DNA of 64,000 nucleotides from Fusobacterium sp. (GTDB lineage: Bacteria > Fusobacteriota > Fusobacteriia > Fusobacteriales > Fusobacteriaceae): positions 124,001-188,000 of the forward strand of contig NZ_JAWDXO010000002.1 of NCBI RefSeq assembly GCF_032477075.1. The letters are read 5' to 3'. The translations under genes and the position numbers were made by a program. Positions 1-9,294 of this stretch are shown in pieces. The notes below the pieces were generated by a model. That model was not told the DNA's origin. It did not search any database and saw only the letters and a program-made list of their open reading frames with translations. The first letter of the stretch is position 1, and each line of letters starts with the position of its first letter.

Positions 1-1
1 T

Positions 2-1786
2 AGTGAAAAATCTACTCTTGTCAACAAAGGGATGATAACTGTTACAGGTAACAGAGCCAGAGGAATAGCAGCAACTACAGGAGCAGTTATAATCAATGAT
101 ACTATTGGTGTTATAGAAGTAAAAGGAAATAGTTCAGAAGGTATCTATATTGACAGAAAAGCAGAATTATATAATTATGGTAATATAATTGTAGATGGAA
201 CTGGGAATTTAGGAATATATGTGGGAGAAGATGGAATAATTTCCAATGAAGGTACAATTACTCTTCTAAATGGTGGTTCTGACACTTTAAAAGGAGGGGG
301 AACTCTTGTTAATGTAGGAACTATCACTATAGATAGTAATGGACCTACTGTTACTATGGATGGAGTTACTATAAACAATGGAGGAACAATAACTGTAAAT
401 GGTCCATTAGATTTTGGAACAGTAGCCATAGGCAGTGCAAGTGATGGTTATATTGGAACTATCAATGCTGAATCTTTTGAAAATGGAGAATTAATTGTGT
501 TGCCAACATTGACTCAAGGAAATAATGATACTGTAAAGGTAGTACAATACCTCAATGGTGCAATAAATGTTCCTAATGATGGTTCTCTTTCTATTATCTC
601 TCAATCTGTTACTTGGTTAGCAGATCTGCAAGTAGATCCAGACAATCCTAATACTTATAGAATTGTTATGGTAAAAATTCCTTATACCTCTCTTTTTAAA
701 GGAACAGAAGCTTTAGAATTAGGTAAGGGATTAGATGAAATATATGAAGGAGCTAAAGGAAAAGAACTTGCTATGTTTGATGCTATTGACAGTATTTCTA
801 ATAAGGATGAATTAGGTTCTGTGATGGATAATCAAATAAGAGGAAACATTTATGCTAATATTCAGGAAAGAATATTAGAGATAAATGATACTTTTGACAA
901 TGCATATGATAAATTAAGACATGATAAACTATACACTAAAGAAAGTCTAAAAATAGGATCTATCATATCTGGTGGAAAAGTAAATTACAGCAACCCATCA
1001 ATATCAGATTACAAGCATAAAACATTAGGTGTCATGGCAGTAAAAGAATATGATATGATGAAAACTGGAAGAAAGCACAACTGGAGCTTCGGTTTTGCCC
1101 AAACTAAATTTGACCTTGATAATGACTCTAAAGAGACTGCTTATTCTATTAATTTAGGGTTGGGATATGAAGACTATTTAGGAGATGGAACAGATTTCAA
1201 ATGGTTATCAAGAGCAGAAATTAGTATTAATCACCATGATGTAGATAGAAAAATCCACCTTAGTAATGGTACTTATACAAATAATGGTAAATATTGGTCT
1301 GGAAAAGGAATGTGGACAAACCAATTGAGATATGAAATTTTATCTGAGTCAAATAAAATAAAAGCTGGAATATTTGGTTCAATGAAACTAGGCTATGGAA
1401 TGTCTCAAGACTTTAAAGAAACTGGAGATGGACTACATTTGAGTATAAAATCTCAAGATATGTATTTTGTAAGACCAGGGATAGGAGGAGATTTAGCTTT
1501 CACTAAGTATACAGACAAAGGAAAATTTGTATTCACAGCAAAAGCCAGTTATGAATATGAACTTGGAAAAGAATACGATGGTGCTAATCAAGCTAAGATC
1601 AAAAACACATCTTCTGGATATTATAGCTTAGAAAAACCTAAAGACATGAAAGGAACAATGAAAATAGGTGGAGAGTTAAAATATGTACATAGATATGGCC
1701 ATAGTGTAGGAGTAGAAGTAATCAGAAAAGAAGGAAATACTGATAGTACAAGAGTTGGAGTGAATTTTTTATATAGATTCAATTAA
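2..1786 (+). CDS. Autotransporter, C-terminal part (5' end outside window)
   Basis: The reading frame is already open at base 2, upstream of the first ATG at 32, so this is the 3' part of a longer gene. The first ~190 residues are Gly/Asn/Thr-rich short repeats (INNGGTITVNG, LVNVGTITID), as in a surface beta-helix passenger. After a linker (about residues 200-300) the last ~280 residues have the alternating aromatic/polar pattern of an outer-membrane beta-barrel, ending in LYRFN with an aromatic near the C-terminus. By family knowledge this is a type V autotransporter in which the barrel exports the passenger. Fusobacteria carry many of these as adhesins, but the ligand cannot be read from this part. 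A hairpin terminator lies about 115 bases after the stop. Confidence 0.85.
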   Translation, partial: SEKSTLVNKGMITVTGNRARGIAATTGAVIINDTIGVIEVKGNSSEGIYIDRKAELYNYGNIIVDGTGNLGIYVGEDGIISNEGTITLLNGGSDTLKGGGTLVNVGTITIDSNGPTVTMDGVTINNGGTITVNGPLDFGTVAIGSASDGYIGTINAESFENGELIVLPTLTQGNNDTVKVVQYLNGAINVPNDGSLSIISQSVTWLADLQVDPDNPNTYRIVMVKIPYTSLFKGTEALELGKGLDEIYEGAKGKELAMFDAIDSISNKDELGSVMDNQIRGNIYANIQERILEINDTFDNAYDKLRHDKLYTKESLKIGSIISGGKVNYSNPSISDYKHKTLGVMAVKEYDMMKTGRKHNWSFGFAQTKFDLDNDSKETAYSINLGLGYEDYLGDGTDFKWLSRAEISINHHDVDRKIHLSNGTYTNNGKYWSGKGMWTNQLRYEILSESNKIKAGIFGSMKLGYGMSQDFKETGDGLHLSIKSQDMYFVRPGIGGDLAFTKYTDKGKFVFTAKASYEYELGKEYDGANQAKIKNTSSGYYSLEKPKDMKGTMKIGGELKYVHRYGHSVGVEVIRKEGNTDSTRVGVNFLYRFN

Positions 1787-2196
1787 GAAAAGTTTCTAAA
1801 AATTAGCAAAATAAAAACATAGATTAGTAATATCAAAAATACTCGAAAAAAAAATGAAACAAAATTTAATTATGAGTTTTAATTACTAATTATATAGATA
1901 TTAGGCTGCCTTTTTATTAGGGCAGCTTAATTTTATTTACAAAAAATTATTATTGTATTCTCTATTTGAAAAAATATACAAAGATATGATAAAATATTTA
2001 TAAAATAAAGGGCCTATAAGAATTTTAGTAATAAAATATTTTTAAAATCTATAATTTGGTAAATATTCTATGTAATATTATTATCTTTAAACTTCAAGGA
2101 AGAAAAATAGCACTATTTGATTTTATTTAGAAAATTTATAACTGTAGTTTTTATAGAAGCTTATTTTAAATAAACAAATGAAAAGGAGAATATTAT
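1787..2196. other. Intergenic region, AT-rich
   Basis: No ORF of useful length. It holds the autotransporter terminator (about 1901-1935) and a candidate sigma70 promoter TTGAAA (1966-1971), 18 bases, TAAAAT (1990-1995) on the + strand. If that promoter drives the gene at 2197, its mRNA has a leader of roughly 190 bases. I see no clear hairpin in that leader. Confidence 0.4.
1901..1935 (+). terminator. Intrinsic terminator after the autotransporter
   Basis: Stem GCTGCC (1905-1910) and GGCAGC (1921-1926) with a T/A-rich loop, flanked by complementary TTA/TAA and followed by TTTTATTT. Confidence 0.8.
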
Positions 2197-2574
2197 ATGA
2201 GTCCATTACAAAAAGAAATAGCAATAAGTTCTTATTTTAATATGTGGATAGAGAGAGATTTTTTATTATTGAGTAAACTTTTTGCTTCAAATATTTACTA
2301 TAGTGAATGTTATGGCCCAGAATATCATGGATTAGCTGAAATTTATCTATGGATTAATGCTATGCTACAAAAACAAGTAGTATTGGAATGGAGAATCAAA
2401 AGATTTATTCATTCAGAATCTACTATTGTAGTTGAATGGTTTTTCAAAGAAGAACAAAATAATTTTCAACATGAATTTGATGGTGTGTCAATTATTGAGT
2501 TTTCTAACGACAGTAAAATAATATCAATTAAAGAGTTTAAATCAAAATCTGAACATATAACCCCATATCATTGA
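2197..2574 (+). CDS. SnoaL/NTF2-like small protein
   Basis: A 125-residue soluble protein with no signal peptide. Its order of elements (N-terminal helices, FASNIYYSECYGPEYHGLAEI, a Trp-rich strand around VLEWRIKRF, VVEWFF, then FDGVSIIEF and ISIKEF) fits the cone-shaped NTF2/SnoaL fold used by small isomerases, polyketide cyclases and many proteins of unknown role. The start is supported by AAAAGGAG eight bases upstream. It stands alone between a terminator and a convergent gene, so the neighbours do not suggest a substrate. The fold is likely; the function is unknown. Confidence 0.65.
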   Translation: MSPLQKEIAISSYFNMWIERDFLLLSKLFASNIYYSECYGPEYHGLAEIYLWINAMLQKQVVLEWRIKRFIHSESTIVVEWFFKEEQNNFQHEFDGVSIIEFSNDSKIISIKEFKSKSEHITPYH

Positions 2575-2685
2575 TTTTTTCATAATTGGTCTCTTTATAA
2601 TAATATAATATTGCTATGCTCTATAAAAAACCTATGATTAATCTTTGCTTTATTAAAAGTTTAAAAAAATATCTTAAAATAAAAA

Positions 2686-2722
2686 AATAACCATTAATTT
2701 TTTATTTTTAATGGCTATTTGC
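2686..2722 (-). terminator. Terminator of the RseC-type gene
   Basis: Arms AAATAACCATTAA (2686-2698) and TTAATGGCTATTT (2708-2720) pair with one G-U. On the - strand they are followed by a run of T. Located 50 bases beyond the stop at 2771. Confidence 0.75.
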
Positions 2723-2770
2723 TTTCAATCTGAGAGAAGAGATAATAAAAATAACTTTCCTCTTAATTTA

Positions 2771-3223
2771 TTAAAATATATCTTTATTTTTGCAGCTGTC
2801 TATCATTTCATCTATATCTTCTTTTTCAATAGAAATTATATCTATTTCAGAATTTTTTTGTTTTTTAACTATAAACTTGTCATAGAGAAACAAACACACA
2901 AAAGATACTCCTAATGCTATAAAACTTGAAGCAATACTCTGGTTTTCAGAAAATCCCAGTTTACTTGCTATAAAATAACCTAATATCATTGCTACAGCAG
3001 GAAATACATATGCAATAGAAGCTGCTTTTATAATTTTTCCAGCTGATATTTCAAATGTAACTGTATCTCCTATATCAGCTTTTCTATCTGTTGTAAATTC
3101 AAAGTCTTTTCCATATTTTGTGTCTCCACTACACCCACTGCAATGTGAACATGCTGTATCTTTATATAATTTTACTACTATTTTATCTCCATTTATCTCT
3201 TTGATTATACCTTTATTTAACAT
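2771..3223 (-). CDS. SoxR-reducing system protein RseC family
   Basis: About 150 residues. The N-terminal soluble part carries the Cys cluster ACSHCSGC (Cys25, 28 and 31 from the chosen start). Two hydrophobic segments follow (IIKAASIAYVFPAVAMILG and SIASSFIALGVSFVCLFLY), then a charged tail. This is the architecture of the RseC/MucC family: an inner-membrane protein linked in other bacteria to keeping SoxR reduced and to sigma-E signalling, and found with Rnf complexes. Here it stands alone. A GTG three codons upstream (3232) is possible, but AAAGGTGG sits at proper spacing before the ATG at 3223, so I prefer 3223. The family is well supported; its role in this organism is inferred. Confidence 0.8.
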   Translation of the reverse strand: MLNKGIIKEINGDKIVVKLYKDTACSHCSGCSGDTKYGKDFEFTTDRKADIGDTVTFEISAGKIIKAASIAYVFPAVAMILGYFIASKLGFSENQSIASSFIALGVSFVCLFLYDKFIVKKQKNSEIDIISIEKEDIDEMIDSCKNKDIF

Positions 3224-3373
3224 ATTTACCACCTTTCAATTTCATCTTTCTCTATTGTAAATTATAGCACAAAAAAAAACTTTAAAAAAGCCAAAGGTAT
3301 ATTTCTTGAAAACTATTTTTCTCTATGATACAATATAGAATAGTTTAATAGTAAGTTTAGAATGAGGGATGAT

Positions 3374-4459
3374 ATGAAAAGAATATTGAAATTTTTACAC
3401 TTGAAATATTTATATCTTTACTTTATTATTTATTTCATATCAAGTTATTTCTTTAATGGTAAATTAAAAAGTACTGGAATATATTTAATTTTAGGAAATT
3501 ATCTTGGTATTATAATTTTTCCAGTTTTATTTATGCTAATACTTTCACCACTTTTTTTCTTTATCAAAGATAGAAAGAAAAAAATGATATTTAATGTAAA
3601 ATTACATGCCTTTTTCATTTTGTTAATAAGCTGTCTTTATCTTTTCATAACATATAAATTAGAACTTCCTTTTACTAAGGAATTAGCAGATGACAATATC
3701 ATAGAAAAATTTCTCAATCTTTCTATATATAAATATAAAATAGGATTTATAGCAGCTTATTTATTCTATCTTATTTTAAAAAATATTATGTTTTGCTATA
3801 TTTATTCTGGACTTGGTTTTTTAATATTTTGTACTTTTTTTCTTATAACTGCAAAATTCATTAAAACAACAATATGCAGAATTTATCATGAACATAAAGA
3901 AAAGAAAAGAATACAAAAAGAAGAGCAATTGTTAAGAGAGCAGATAGCAATAAAAGAAGCTTTGGAAAAGAGAGAAGCTGATAAAAAATTAAAAATGGAA
4001 CTAGAAAAAGAAATAAGAATAAAAGAGAGAGTTGAAGAAGTTATTCTAAATAAGGAATTAGTTTTAGAAAGTTACTCTATTGATGAAAATAAGAATAATG
4101 ATATAATAAATAATATAAAAGAACCTGATATAACAGAAGAAGATGAAGAATTTTTAAAAATAATTGATCCAGATTTTTTTATTAAACTAAAAGAGGAAAA
4201 ACCTAAAGAAGAAATTTCAGAACAGAAAGAAAAAAAAGAAAATCCTGCTTCTGATATGGCTTATGAAAACACTATAGATTTTCCATTATTCACTATAACA
4301 GATTCTTCAGAAAAAGAAAAAACTTTTGAAGAAATAAATGATAATACAGAAAATCTGATAGAAAATAATCTTGAAAAATCAATAAAAAAGTCTAAAAAAG
4401 AAAGAGAACTTTTAACAATAAGATCTCCTGGAGGAAAAAAAGATGATTCTAGCTTCTAA
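3374..4459 (+). CDS. Membrane protein with coiled-coil and acidic tail, unknown
   Basis: I do not recognise a family. The N-terminal half has about four to five hydrophobic segments (for example LYLYFIIYFISSYFF, LGIIIFPVLFMLILSPLFFF and FIAAYLFYLILKNIMFCYIY). A long charged helix rich in Lys/Glu follows (EHKEKKRIQKEEQLLREQ onward), likely coiled coil, and then a Glu/Asp-rich low-complexity tail. An ATG exists at 3362, but GAGGGA (3364-3369) positions the ribosome for 3374. The 3' end overlaps maf by 17 bases, so the two are probably co-transcribed and translationally coupled. Position upstream of maf and mreB hints at a cell-envelope or shape role, but that is only context. Confidence 0.7.
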   Translation: MKRILKFLHLKYLYLYFIIYFISSYFFNGKLKSTGIYLILGNYLGIIIFPVLFMLILSPLFFFIKDRKKKMIFNVKLHAFFILLISCLYLFITYKLELPFTKELADDNIIEKFLNLSIYKYKIGFIAAYLFYLILKNIMFCYIYSGLGFLIFCTFFLITAKFIKTTICRIYHEHKEKKRIQKEEQLLREQIAIKEALEKREADKKLKMELEKEIRIKERVEEVILNKELVLESYSIDENKNNDIINNIKEPDITEEDEEFLKIIDPDFFIKLKEEKPKEEISEQKEKKENPASDMAYENTIDFPLFTITDSSEKEKTFEEINDNTENLIENNLEKSIKKSKKERELLTIRSPGGKKDDSSF

Positions 4460-5021
4460 GTCTCCAAGAAGAAAAGAAATTCTTGAAGATACTGGATTTA
4501 AAATAAAAATTAAGAGTACCCAGATGGAAGAAATAAGTGACAAGATTTCCCTTACAGATAAAATTATGGATATAGCAAGAAAAAAAACTATGATAATTGC
4601 AGAGCAATATCCAGATGAATTTGTTGTAGGTGCAGATACCGTAGTTGAACTAGATGGAAAAATAATAGGAAAACCAATTAATAAAAGTGATGCCTTTAAT
4701 ACATTAAAAATGTTATCTGGAAGAAAACATAATGTTATCACAGCATATAGTCTAATTAACTTATCTAAAAAAATAGATATTACAGATTATGATATTACTA
4801 AAGTTTCTTTTAGGGAATTATCCGATAATATGATAAAATGGTATATATCTACTAATGAACCCATGGATAAGGCAGGTTCCTATGGTATACAAGGAAAAGG
4901 AGCTATATTTGTCAATGGGATAAATGGAGATTTTTTCAATGTAATGGGATTTCCTATTGGTAAATTTGTTGAAAAAATTTCTCTTTTAGGTATAGAACTA
5001 AAAGATATAGAAAACATATAA
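4443..5021 (+). CDS. maf: Maf family nucleotide pyrophosphatase
   Basis: A 192-residue protein of normal Maf length. It opens with ILASKSPRRKEILEDTGF, the Maf signature loop (S-x-S-P-R-R) that binds the nucleotide phosphates. Further on come EFVVGADTVVELDGKIIGKP with the catalytic Asp, and DKAGSYGIQGKGAIFV near the C-terminus, both typical. The family hydrolyses non-canonical or modified NTPs (dTTP/UTP or m7GTP subclasses) and is historically linked to septum formation. It overlaps the upstream membrane gene and lies 31 bases before mreB, a gene order common in bacteria with rod-shape genes. Confidence 0.95.
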   Translation: MILASKSPRRKEILEDTGFKIKIKSTQMEEISDKISLTDKIMDIARKKTMIIAEQYPDEFVVGADTVVELDGKIIGKPINKSDAFNTLKMLSGRKHNVITAYSLINLSKKIDITDYDITKVSFRELSDNMIKWYISTNEPMDKAGSYGIQGKGAIFVNGINGDFFNVMGFPIGKFVEKISLLGIELKDIENI

Positions 5022-5052
5022 TAAAAAACATAAATATATTTAGAGGTGAAGA

Positions 5053-6099
5053 ATGAAAAGATATTTTAACAAATTTTTAGGTTTTTTTTCTGAAGATTTA
5101 GGAATTGACTTAGGAACATCTAATACATTAATATGTGTAAAAGATAAGGGGATTATTTTAAATGAACCCTCTGTAGTTGCTATAAATACAAGAACAAAAG
5201 ATATATTTGAAGTTGGTGAAAGAGCCAAACTTATGATAGGTAGAACTCCAAACAATCTTGATACAATAAGACCTTTAAAAAATGGGGTTATTGCTGATTA
5301 TGAAATAACAGAAAAAATGCTTAGTTCTTTTTATAAAAGAGTAAGTCACAATAGATTTTTTTCAAGTCCAAGAGTTATTATTTGTGTTCCTGCTGGAGTT
5401 ACTCAGGTTGAAAAAAGGGCTGTTATAGAAGTAACTAGAGAAGCTGGTGCTAGAGAAGCATACCTTGTTGAAGAGCCTATGGCTGCTGCAATTGGTATAG
5501 GATTAAATATTTTTGAACCTGAAGGAAATATGATTGTGGACATTGGTGGAGGTACATCTGAATTAGCTGTTATCTCTTTAGGAGGAATTGTAAAAACATC
5601 ATCTTTCAGAGTAGCAGGGGATAGATTTGATACTACAATAATAGATTATATTAGACAAAAACATAATCTTTTGATAGGAGAAAAAACTGCTGAAGATATC
5701 AAAAAACAGATAGGTGCTGTAGTTGAGCTTGAAGAGGATATTTCAATTGATATAAGTGGTAGAAATGCTCTTAATGGACTTCCTAAAGATATAAAAATAT
5801 ATTCTTCTGAAATAGTGGAAGCTTTAAGTGAATTATTACAGCAAATAATAGAAGAAATAAAAGTTATTCTTGAAAAAACACCTCCTGAATTATCTTCAGA
5901 TATAAAAAGAAGAGGAATATATATCACTGGTGGTGGAGCACTTCTTAGAGGCATAGATAAAAAGATTTCTGAAAGTCTTAATTTGAATGTAACTATTTCT
6001 GAAGATCCATTAAATGCTGTTATAAATGGTATTCAAATTCTTTTAAAGAATTTCCACATTTATAATAAAGTTTTAATTTCTCCAGAAACTGACTATTGA
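5053..6099 (+). CDS. mreB: Rod shape-determining protein MreB
   Basis: A 348-residue actin-like ATPase. The N-terminal phosphate-1 loop DLGIDLGTSNTLI, the GVIADYEITEKML region, VPAGVTQVEKRAV, the VEEPMAAAIGIG stretch, phosphate-2 MIVDIGGGTSELAVISL and the adenosine motif YITGGGALLRGIDKKI are all present in order. MreB forms membrane-attached filaments that guide elongasome peptidoglycan synthesis. RBS GAGGTG lies just upstream. mreC/mreD do not follow; an exported protein of unknown role comes next, 22 bases downstream. The family is certain. Confidence 0.97.
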   Translation: MKRYFNKFLGFFSEDLGIDLGTSNTLICVKDKGIILNEPSVVAINTRTKDIFEVGERAKLMIGRTPNNLDTIRPLKNGVIADYEITEKMLSSFYKRVSHNRFFSSPRVIICVPAGVTQVEKRAVIEVTREAGAREAYLVEEPMAAAIGIGLNIFEPEGNMIVDIGGGTSELAVISLGGIVKTSSFRVAGDRFDTTIIDYIRQKHNLLIGEKTAEDIKKQIGAVVELEEDISIDISGRNALNGLPKDIKIYSSEIVEALSELLQQIIEEIKVILEKTPPELSSDIKRRGIYITGGGALLRGIDKKISESLNLNVTISEDPLNAVINGIQILLKNFHIYNKVLISPETDY

Positions 6100-6121
6100 T
6101 TTTAGAGAAAGAAGGGGTTAT

Positions 6122-7747
6122 ATGAAAAGATTTATTTTAATTTTTCTTATGATACATACCTTTTCATATAGTAACTATCTCATTAGTAATAGTGAGATAG
6201 TTCTTTTTTATGATAAAAATTTTAATAGTGTCCACTTCATAAAAGGAGATATTTTTAACCCTATAGATATTTCTAAAATTGAAGGAAAGATAATTATTGA
6301 TGGAAATGAAATAATATCTGTCAATCGTTTTTTTAATAGAATCGAAATGGTTCCTGGAACTAATATTTTAAAACTTTACTATTCTATTAATGGACAGGAT
6401 ATAGATGTAACTATCATTCCATCTATGTTGGAAAGGGAAAAACTGTATCTAGTAGTTGACTTGAAAAATTTAAAAACTGATAAAAAAATAGGTTTTGCAT
6501 TCCATATATTTCCTCAACAGGATAATGGAAATACTGAATTTATAAGAAATTCAAATTCCTATGTTTATGGAAAACATATATTTTTCAAATCTGAAAATTA
6601 TGGTGGTGAAGTATTCATTGGAAGAGATGATGTAATTGAAAATTTTGTTTTGGAACAGGTTACAACTAAAACTAAAAAATATCAAGATGATAACTTATAC
6701 TATCTCATAAATAATGTAAATAAAGATGAACCTATCCTTTTTACATTTAAGTTTTTTGAAAATTTTAAAAATAACAATCTCATAAAAAGTAATGATGTTA
6801 TAGCTGCTGAATTTAATTATTGGCTTGGACTTAAATCAGAACAAAAAGTTTTTAAGAATCAGAAAAGTGTAAATATCCAATTAAGAATGTTAGATACTAT
6901 AACTTCAAGGGCCGTCATTCCTGATTCCATTTCTTATAATAATAGCAAAGAAAATCTTACTAATAAAATAAAACTTTATTATATATCCAGCTTATTTAAA
7001 AATGATTTTGATGAGAGAAAAATGTTTGTTGATATTAATATAAGAAAGACAGAAACTGAAAGTGCTGTTTATTATACTTATCTTTTTAAATATTTAAAAG
7101 ATAATAATAAAATATTTGACAGTAATTTCTTTAATTGGAAAATCAAACCTGAAGTTCTTTCTATGGTTGATTCTATTGAAGATAATGGAGAAATATTTGA
7201 TGGGAGGGATAATATTTATAATTATTATATGCAATATAAGCTTTTAGAAATAATATCACAATTAAATGAATTTAGTGAAGATATAAAATGGATTGAAGAA
7301 AGAAAAAATCTTCTTCATCAGTTTATAATAAAAAACTATACTTTTGAAAGTGGAATAAAAACTAGAAGAGCAGATGATAAAAGTAATTATAAAAATATAG
7401 CTTATTTGGATATACTTCCAAAAGATAATCAAAAAAAGATACTACTATCTGATTATAAAAAATATTATAGTGAAAAATTAGGTGTTCTGATTAATAAAAA
7501 TAAGGATATTATAGATATGGAATATAACTTGAACTTTATCATAAAATTATATGAAAATGGATTTAAAGAAATGGCTGATAATCTTCTTTTTAATCTTGAA
7601 GCTATAATAGAAAGAAATAATTCATATATAATTCCTAAAATCTATTTAAATAAAAATAATTCTGCTGGAATATATGGAGAACTTCTTTATCTTTATTTGA
7701 CAGCTGTCCAATATAGGGAGAATAACAATAATGAGCATACAAAATAA
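6122..7747 (+). CDS. Exported protein of unknown function between mreB and scpB
   Basis: A 541-residue protein with a short signal peptide (MKRFILIFLMIHTFSYS). The first ~220 residues look beta-rich (FIKGDIFNPIDISKIEGKI, DVTIIPSMLEREKLYLVVDL). The second half is alpha-helical with repeated aromatic helices (VYYTYLFKYLK, IYNYYMQYKLLEIISQL, YGELLYLYLTAVQY). A beta-sandwich followed by an alpha/alpha barrel resembles glycoside hydrolase families with a six-hairpin fold, but I see no decisive catalytic motif, so this is only a structural guess. RBS AAAGAAGGGG precedes the ATG. Its 3' end overlaps scpB by 17 bases, so it belongs to the mreB operon. Confidence 0.7.
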   Translation: MKRFILIFLMIHTFSYSNYLISNSEIVLFYDKNFNSVHFIKGDIFNPIDISKIEGKIIIDGNEIISVNRFFNRIEMVPGTNILKLYYSINGQDIDVTIIPSMLEREKLYLVVDLKNLKTDKKIGFAFHIFPQQDNGNTEFIRNSNSYVYGKHIFFKSENYGGEVFIGRDDVIENFVLEQVTTKTKKYQDDNLYYLINNVNKDEPILFTFKFFENFKNNNLIKSNDVIAAEFNYWLGLKSEQKVFKNQKSVNIQLRMLDTITSRAVIPDSISYNNSKENLTNKIKLYYISSLFKNDFDERKMFVDINIRKTETESAVYYTYLFKYLKDNNKIFDSNFFNWKIKPEVLSMVDSIEDNGEIFDGRDNIYNYYMQYKLLEIISQLNEFSEDIKWIEERKNLLHQFIIKNYTFESGIKTRRADDKSNYKNIAYLDILPKDNQKKILLSDYKKYYSEKLGVLINKNKDIIDMEYNLNFIIKLYENGFKEMADNLLFNLEAIIERNNSYIIPKIYLNKNNSAGIYGELLYLYLTAVQYRENNNNEHTK

Positions 7748-8267
7748 AATAGAAGCTATTCTTCTCTTGGGAGGAGATGAAGTAAAAATAAAAGATCTTT
7801 GCAATTTTTTTTCTCTTTCTATTGAAGAAATCATGGAAATATTGAGTAATTTAAAATCAGAGCGAAAAAATAGTGGTATCAACATTGAATTCAGTGGTGA
7901 ATTTGTATATTTAGTAACTAATCCTCTATATGGTGAATTTATCAATCAATATTTTGAACATGAAGCAAAACCTAAAAAACTTTCAGGTGCTGCTCTTGAA
8001 ACTCTTTCTATAATAGCCTATAGACAACCTATTACTAAAAGTGAGGTAGAATCTATAAGAGGAGTTTCAGTAGACAGAATAGTTCAAAATCTTGAAGAAA
8101 AAAAATTTGTTCGAGTATGTGGGAAGAAAGAGGGTATTGGAAGAGCTAATTTATATGAAATAACTGATAAATTTTTAGGGTATATTGGAATAAGTTCCAT
8201 AGATGAACTTCCTAATTACCTAGAAGTAAAAGGGAGACCAGAAGATGGAGGAAATGAGAATAAATAA
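7731..8267 (+). CDS. scpB: Segregation and condensation protein ScpB
   Basis: 178 residues with two winged-helix domains. The second contains the family's best-conserved stretch, LSGAALETLSIIAYRQPITKSEVESIRGV, followed by a winged hairpin (KFVRVCGKKEGIGRANLYEIT). ScpB dimers bind ScpA and the Smc ATPase to form the bacterial condensin that organises and segregates the chromosome. scpA is not in this window. The gene overlaps the upstream exported protein and the downstream pseudouridine synthase by about 20 bases each, as in a compact operon. Confidence 0.95.
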   Translation: MSIQNKIEAILLLGGDEVKIKDLCNFFSLSIEEIMEILSNLKSERKNSGINIEFSGEFVYLVTNPLYGEFINQYFEHEAKPKKLSGAALETLSIIAYRQPITKSEVESIRGVSVDRIVQNLEEKKFVRVCGKKEGIGRANLYEITDKFLGYIGISSIDELPNYLEVKGRPEDGGNENK

Positions 8268-8955
8268 ATATCTAGCTTCTCTTGGAATTGCTTCAAGAAG
8301 AGAAGTAGATAAAATGATAGAAGAGGGAGCTGTAAAAGTAAATGGAGAAAAGGCTGCCCCTGGCATTAAAGTCAGTGACAAAGATGAAATTTATATAAGA
8401 GGAAAAAAAATAGAGAAATATACTGAGAAAAAAGTTTATTATATTCTTAACAAACCTCTGGAAGTACTAAGTTCATCAAAAGATGACAGAGGAAGAAAAA
8501 CTGTAGTTGATCTCATCAACTGTAAAGAAAGAATATTTCCTATTGGAAGATTAGACTATCATACTTCAGGTCTCATTTTACTTACTAATGATGGTGAACT
8601 TTTTAATAGAATAATTCATCCAAAAGCAGAAATATTTAAAGAGTATTATGCTAAAGTTTTTAGAGAAATAAAAGAAAATAATGTTGAACTTCTTAGAAAT
8701 GGAATTGAGCTGGATGATGGAATCACTCTTCCTGCAAATGTTAGAATATTAAGAAGAGAAAAAGGAAAAACTGAACTTTTAATTGCTATAAGAGAAGGAA
8801 GAAATCGGCAGGTAAGAAGAATGCTGGACAAAATAAATCATCCTGTAATAACTCTAAGAAGAGAAAAAATAGGAAATCTTTCTCTTGGTAATTTAAAATT
8901 AGGAGAATATAGAAAACTTACAAAAGAAGAAATAAATTATTTATATTCATTATAA
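8245..8955 (+). CDS. Pseudouridine synthase, RsuA/RluB family
   Basis: 236 residues. The N-terminal S4 RNA-binding domain (MRINKYLASLGIASRREVDKM) is followed by the catalytic domain with FPIGRLDYHTSGLILLTNDGEL, where the Asp of GRLD is the family nucleophile. IREGRNRQVRRMLDKINHPV is the conserved C-terminal motif. It converts a uridine in rRNA to pseudouridine; RluB-like 23S specificity is most likely in a genome of this type, but RsuA or RluF cannot be excluded. The start at 8245 has AGGGAG eight bases upstream. An ATG at 8254 is possible but its GGAGG lies only two bases away. The scpB-rluB neighbourhood is widespread in bacteria. Confidence 0.93.
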   Translation: MEEMRINKYLASLGIASRREVDKMIEEGAVKVNGEKAAPGIKVSDKDEIYIRGKKIEKYTEKKVYYILNKPLEVLSSSKDDRGRKTVVDLINCKERIFPIGRLDYHTSGLILLTNDGELFNRIIHPKAEIFKEYYAKVFREIKENNVELLRNGIELDDGITLPANVRILRREKGKTELLIAIREGRNRQVRRMLDKINHPVITLRREKIGNLSLGNLKLGEYRKLTKEEINYLYSL

Positions 8956-8979
8956 AATTAAAATTTTGAGGAGGAAAAT

Positions 8980-9270
8980 ATGGCTTTGACTAGAGAAGAA
9001 GTTTTAAATGTAGCTAAACTTGCTAGACTTAAATTCGCCCCTGAAGAAATAGAAAAATTTCAGATAGAGCTGAATGACATACTAGGATATATTGACATGC
9101 TGGATGAAATAAATACTGATGAGGTAAAACCTCTTATACAGGTCAACAACACAGTTAATAATTTAAGAGAAGATAAAGTAAGAGAGTCATTATCAGTGGA
9201 AAAAGCTCTTTCTAATGCTCCTGATTCTGGAGATGGAGCTGTAATAGTTCCCAAAGTTGTTGGTGAATAA
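8980..9270 (+). CDS. gatC: Asp-tRNA(Asn)/Glu-tRNA(Gln) amidotransferase subunit C
   Basis: 96 residues, normal GatC length. It begins with the typical ALTREEVLNVAKLARLKF and ends with the partner-wrapping segment VRESLSVEKALSNAPDSGDGAVIVPKVVGE. GatC is the small subunit that holds GatA and GatB together in the transamidosome. GAGGAGG precedes the ATG. First gene of gatCAB, 24 bases after the pseudouridine synthase. Confidence 0.96.
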   Translation: MALTREEVLNVAKLARLKFAPEEIEKFQIELNDILGYIDMLDEINTDEVKPLIQVNNTVNNLREDKVRESLSVEKALSNAPDSGDGAVIVPKVVGE

Positions 9271-9294
9271 TAAAATATGAGGAGGATTTTCTAA

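Noticed and set aside
2711..2914. 67-codon ORF on the + strand
   Set aside because: It lies antisense to the RseC-type gene and its terminator, Phe/Tyr/Ile-rich as expected from AT-rich antisense sequence.
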